A DNA stretch of 64,000 nt, from the NCBI GenBank assembly GCA_965216365.1, contig CBDCFT010000079.1, forward strand, positions 1 to 64,000, written 5' to 3'. Shown here one piece after another: positions 63,258 through 64,000 of the stretch (its first letter is position 1; each line of letters starts with the position of its first letter). A program made the position numbers and the translations under genes. The DNA is from CBDCFT01 sp965216365 (GTDB lineage Bacteria; Pseudomonadota; Gammaproteobacteria; Arenicellales; CBDCFT01). A model generated the notes under the pieces. It did not search any database and was not told the DNA's origin. It saw only the letters and a list, made by a program, of their open reading frames with translations.

Positions 63258-64000
63258 TGATTAACTACTCCTTGTCCGCCGAGAATGACTTCTACTAGTC
63301 GTGGTGTGACTATGCGTTTCGGCGTCGCTTCTCTTTCAGTTTCGCCAAGTAAGCTTGCAAGTGTGATTCGCTCCGGCCAACCGTCCGTCGTATCGCCCTC
63401 GGGGCGTAAAACCACGGTAAGCGATCCAACCTCTCGTGCGTGGACTATTTTGGCAGCCTGCTCGGGACTGACCAGCATTGTCACGGTATTAAATCTCCCA
63501 GGTTCAGATGCACGTAGATCTTGATCTGGCTCGTTGACCTGGACGCCGGTCGCTAGTACGTGAACATCTTTCATCAATGGAAACGTCATTGGTTTTCCAT
63601 CTTTGTCGACTGTTAGTAAAACGTCTATCTGATCCCCGGGGGACAACAATCCTGATATTGACGAGATTTGGTCGACTGGTACGGTTAGCGCTCGTTTACC
63701 TTGATCCAAAATATCCGCCAATCCGTCAGTGCGCACTTCAAGTAGTTGAGACTTTAATATTGGGGCGCCACCGGTAAGGTTAGCTCGTGATACGCGCCCT
63801 CTATATCGGTCCCATTGATTTATCGTGATGGCATCTTTGTGTAGAAACTCTTTAGGCACTTCCCGTGCAACAACGTTACCTGCATTTAAAGGCGTGCCTA
63901 CTCGGAGGTCTTGTGCGGCTACTGCTACCTTAACCTTTTGATAACGAGAATCGAGTTCAGCACGATAACGGGCTACTGCACTTTGAATATAACTTTTGGC
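63254..64000 (-). CDS. cpaB: Tad pilus assembly protein CpaB/RcpC (partial)
   Basis: The frame is open to the end of the window, so the 5' end is missing (at least 248 codons seen). The SAF-like domain is VAAQDLRVGTPLNAGNVVA and the Flp-pilus RcpC/CpaB C-terminal domain follows with VDQISSISGLLSPGDQIDVL and LVSPEQAAKIVHAREVGSL. The GTG at 63859 is only an internal codon, because upstream residues match the family. CpaB binds peptidoglycan and stabilises the secretin. Confidence 0.9.
   Translation of the reverse strand, partial: AKSYIQSAVARYRAELDSRYQKVKVAVAAQDLRVGTPLNAGNVVAREVPKEFLHKDAITINQWDRYRGRVSRANLTGGAPILKSQLLEVRTDGLADILDQGKRALTVPVDQISSISGLLSPGDQIDVLLTVDKDGKPMTFPLMKDVHVLATGVQVNEPDQDLRASEPGRFNTVTMLVSPEQAAKIVHAREVGSLTVVLRPEGDTTDGWPERITLASLLGETEREATPKRIVTPRLVEVILGGQGVVNQ

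Overview
The window is chromosomal DNA of moderate GC from an unclassified gammaproteobacterium, probably a free-living marine or aquatic heterotroph. The class call rests on the rpsU-yqeY-dnaG-rpoD block with tRNA-Ile2 behind rpoD, on the neighbouring tsaD, plsY, folB, folM, uppP and cca genes, on pyrE divergent from an exonuclease III/Crc-type gene, and on Pseudomonas-like REP palindromes. The genus cannot be named from the sequence. No phage, plasmid, CRISPR array or large insertion sequence is seen.

Layout. 1-6.8 kb is a catabolic cluster: the large subunit of N,N-dimethylformamidase (cut by the window start), a LysR regulator, a divergent NMT1/TauA-type ABC importer and a zinc alcohol dehydrogenase. 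6.9-14 kb is housekeeping. 14.5-29.3 kb holds single-copy cell-envelope and metabolism genes (uppP, cca, slt, pyrE, xthA-like, ampG, yggT, proC). 29.3-34.7 kb holds a repeat-rich gap, a TTC38-like TPR protein, GDPD, GST and a pentapeptide-OmpA fusion. 34.8-39.8 kb is a glycine-betaine-type ABC importer (proX, proV, a long proW) followed by a DegT-type aminotransferase. 39.8-44.6 kb holds YHS and pentapeptide proteins, a DMSP-lyase-family cupin, an ArsR/AHSA1/cupin operon with a clear palindromic operator, a VOC protein and a nitrilase. 44.7-49.4 kb holds an amidase, a serine hydroxymethyltransferase, a small unknown protein and an alanine/serine-glyoxylate aminotransferase. 49.4-52.3 kb holds DUF3775, htpX, a DUF533 protein and an ankyrin remnant. 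52.4-64 kb, all on the minus strand, is a tight-adherence (Tad/Flp) pilus locus: CpaB, RcpA, an FHA-fused TadA, a TadE-like protein, an OmpA protein, TadB, TadC, DUF192, a TadD-like lipoprotein, an Lnt-like acyltransferase with an extra C-terminal domain, and a caspase-fold peptidase.

Data quality matters. The dmfA2, LysR, rpoD, dnaG, amidase and glyA reading frames are all broken, nearly always by one extra base beside a short homopolymer, while about 11-44 kb is clean. Because rpoD and dnaG are essential, I read these as sequence errors and annotate each as one gene.

How the parts may work together (inference): dimethylformamidase yields formate and dimethylamine, betaine or DMSP import supplies further methylated compounds, and the SHMT/aminotransferase pair could feed one-carbon units through glycine, serine and glyoxylate. 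The most unusual part is the Tad locus, with its FHA-ATPase, Lnt-like fusion and caspase-like protein in one tightly packed direction.
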